Assembly: GCA_020062665.1 (NCBI GenBank)
Contig: JAGUVW010000046.1
Location: 1-32,595, forward strand
DNA: 32,595 bases
Source of the DNA: Pseudomonadales bacterium
GTDB lineage: Bacteria > Pseudomonadota > Gammaproteobacteria > Pseudomonadales > Ketobacteraceae
Reading direction: 5' to 3'
This document shows, in pieces, positions 31,818 to 32,595 of this stretch. The notes under the pieces were generated by a model. The model was not told where the DNA came from and did not search any database. It saw only the letters and a program-made list of their open reading frames with translations. Every line of letters begins with the position of its first letter. The first letter of the stretch is position 1. A program made the translations under genes and the position numbers.

Positions 31818-32125
31818 TGCTTGGATTTCGCTTAACACCCGATACCCAGGCTGATTTGATTGAGATCCGGCGCCACTCCCTCCAGCAATGGGGTGCAGAG
31901 CAATCCCAGAAGTACCTGTGCGAAATACAGAATACGATTGGATTGCTGGCTGAAACACCAGCTTTAGGCAAATCGCGCCCTGACGTGGGAGCCGATGTGC
32001 ACAGCTTTCCTCAGGGCAGCCATATAATCTACTATGTGATTCACAAGCAGCAGGTGGTGGTATTCTGGGTACTGCATAAACGAATGGTACCAGTGGCTCA
32101 CCTGACGGAGCGTGGGCTGACGTGA
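31817..32125 (+). CDS. ParE/RelE-superfamily toxin
   Basis: A 102-residue toxin. LTPDTQADLIEIRRHSLQQWG, ETPALGKSRPDV and GSHIIYYVIHKQQVVVFWVLHKRM are the landmarks of ParE-type proteins: an initial helical hairpin and a C-terminal beta sheet with basic residues. ParE toxins act on DNA gyrase and RelE toxins on ribosomal mRNA; the sequence (RPDVG, YYVI, VLHKRM) favours ParE. Translation is coupled with the antitoxin by a TGATG overlap. Such modules often stabilise mobile regions, which fits the decayed elements beside it. Confidence 0.9.
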   Translation: MLGFRLTPDTQADLIEIRRHSLQQWGAEQSQKYLCEIQNTIGLLAETPALGKSRPDVGADVHSFPQGSHIIYYVIHKQQVVVFWVLHKRMVPVAHLTERGLT

Positions 32126-32143
32126 TCCACGCAATCCCTCCCA

Positions 32144-32187
32144 AAAATCTGCTGACCAATTCTTGTCCTAAAATCTTCTAACCAATT
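32144..32187 (+). repeat. 18-bp direct repeat upstream of tetR
   Basis: AAAATCTGCTGACCAATT (32144-32161) and AAAATCTTCTAACCAATT (32170-32187) agree at 16 of 18 positions with a 26-bp period. They lie in the AT-rich leader of the tetR gene. They are not palindromic and do not match the shared operator, apart from the ACCAA core. Confidence 0.6.
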
Positions 32188-32230
32188 GAGTATAAAAATA
32201 AAAGTTAGCTTATCCTACTTTTTTGTAAGT

Positions 32231-32261
32231 TTGATAGCCATACCCTTACTCAGACTATAAT
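32231..32261 (+). promoter_or_regulatory. Probable promoter of tetR
   Basis: TTGATA (32231-32236) and a perfect TATAAT (32256-32261) are separated by 19 bp, slightly long. The start codon is 28 bp further on. No copy of the TTGGYTGG operator is present, so autoregulation through that site is not indicated. Confidence 0.6.
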
Positions 32262-32289
32262 AGCGTTTTCCGTTGCCCAGGAGGATACC

Positions 32290-32595
32290 GTGAAGAAGAA
32301 ACGTCAGGTCAGGCCGGTTGTCCCATCTGATCGTGATTTTGTGTTGAGAACTACCGCGCGCCTCTTCCGGGAGCAAGGCTATGATCGGACCACGGTCAAA
32401 GAGATTGCCGAAGCGTGCAACATGCTGCCCGGCAGCCTTCATTACCGTTATCAGTCCAAGGAAGACATTCTCGTCGACCTGATGCGGCTGGGTCTGGAGC
32501 AGGCCTCGCTCGCCGTCTCCCAGGCTGTGGCGGGTGTGACAGAGCCTGCCGAGCAGTTGCGCCGCGGTATCAATGCACACCTGCAAATACTGGTC
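32290..32595 (+). CDS. TetR-family transcriptional regulator, 3' end beyond window
   Basis: The first 102 codons of a TetR regulator. GTG 32290 has AGGAGG at good spacing. The helix-turn-helix is in residues about 18-63: RTTARLFREQGYDRTTVKEI, AEACNMLPGSLHYRYQSKED. The YRYQSKED phrase is the usual YxYFxSKE end of the TetR DNA-binding domain. The ligand domain begins with LVDLMRLGLEQASLAVSQ and is cut. The basic start KKKRQVR is typical. It is the best local candidate to bind the four shared operators, by position only. The final 99 bases recur inverted at the left end. Confidence 0.9.
   Translation, partial: MKKKRQVRPVVPSDRDFVLRTTARLFREQGYDRTTVKEIAEACNMLPGSLHYRYQSKEDILVDLMRLGLEQASLAVSQAVAGVTEPAEQLRRGINAHLQILV
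32497..32595 (+). repeat. 99-bp terminal inverted repeat, right copy (inside tetR)
   Basis: Exactly the reverse complement of bases 1-99. It begins at GAGCAGGCC within codon 70 of tetR and runs to the last base. The eight-base start GAGCAGGC is also part of the promoter-upstream repeat, so the left junction has microhomology. Confidence 0.95.

Noticed and set aside
1-32595. CRISPR arrays, rRNA or tRNA genes
   Set aside because: No regularly spaced repeats and no cloverleaf or rRNA-like sequence was seen on reading the window.

Overview
The window looks like chromosomal DNA of a hydrocarbon- and lipid-degrading marine gammaproteobacterium, most like Alcanivorax. This rests on three things. 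There is an AraC regulator / [2Fe-2S] ferredoxin / CYP153-type P450 / ferredoxin reductase block. There is an AlmA-like flavin monooxygenase. There is also a dense set of acyl-CoA and lipid-handling genes with gammaproteobacterial signals. The species is inferred from gene content, not from a marker gene.

Layout. (1) 224-8617, plus strand: eight tightly packed genes encoding a PF10118 ferritin-like protein, a BtrH-type acyltransferase/peptidase-fold protein, two hotdog thioesterases, an acyl-CoA ligase, two adjacent acyl-CoA dehydrogenases and a GMC alcohol oxidase. (2) 13479-8675, minus strand: alpha/beta hydrolase, AlmA-like monooxygenase, SDR, a second PF10118 protein and a thioesterase. 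(3) 18361-13836, minus strand: a FadL-like outer-membrane porin and a 1030-residue surface lipoprotein. (4) 20154-18931: a membrane diguanylate cyclase. (5) 21646-20570 and 21765-24952: AraC regulator diverging from ferredoxin, CYP153 and ferredoxin reductase. (6) 29263-24906, minus strand: a third PF10118 protein, SDR, HSL-type esterase and Baeyer-Villiger-type monooxygenase. (7) 29571-32125: decayed Tn3 transposase and tyrosine integrase fragments, a small cysteine-containing protein and a Phd/ParE toxin-antitoxin pair. (8) 32290 to the end: a TetR regulator cut by the window edge.

Two things tie it together. First, regions 2 and 6 carry the same four protein types (PF10118 protein, SDR, alpha/beta hydrolase, FMO/BVMO) in different orders, and region 1 carries another PF10118 gene. 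All three PF10118 proteins show an E...ExxH...E...ExxH pattern expected of a di-iron centre, although the family is labelled a metal-dependent hydrolase. A sensible hypothesis is a subterminal oxidation route: oxygenation, alcohol to ketone (SDR), ketone to ester (BVMO), ester cleavage (hydrolase), then CoA activation and beta-oxidation by region 1, with uptake by region 3. Second, the promoters of regions 1, 2, 3 and 6 share a 16-bp operator of the form TTGGYTGGYYRDCCAA. It starts directly after, or one base after, the -35 position. This is a four-operon regulon, plausibly controlled by the TetR protein at the right edge.

The first and last 99 bases of the window are exact reverse complements of each other and lie inside the tetR coding sequence. 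This looks like a contig bounded by an assembly-graph overlap, and it implies a second, N-terminally truncated copy of tetR sequence to the left of the window.
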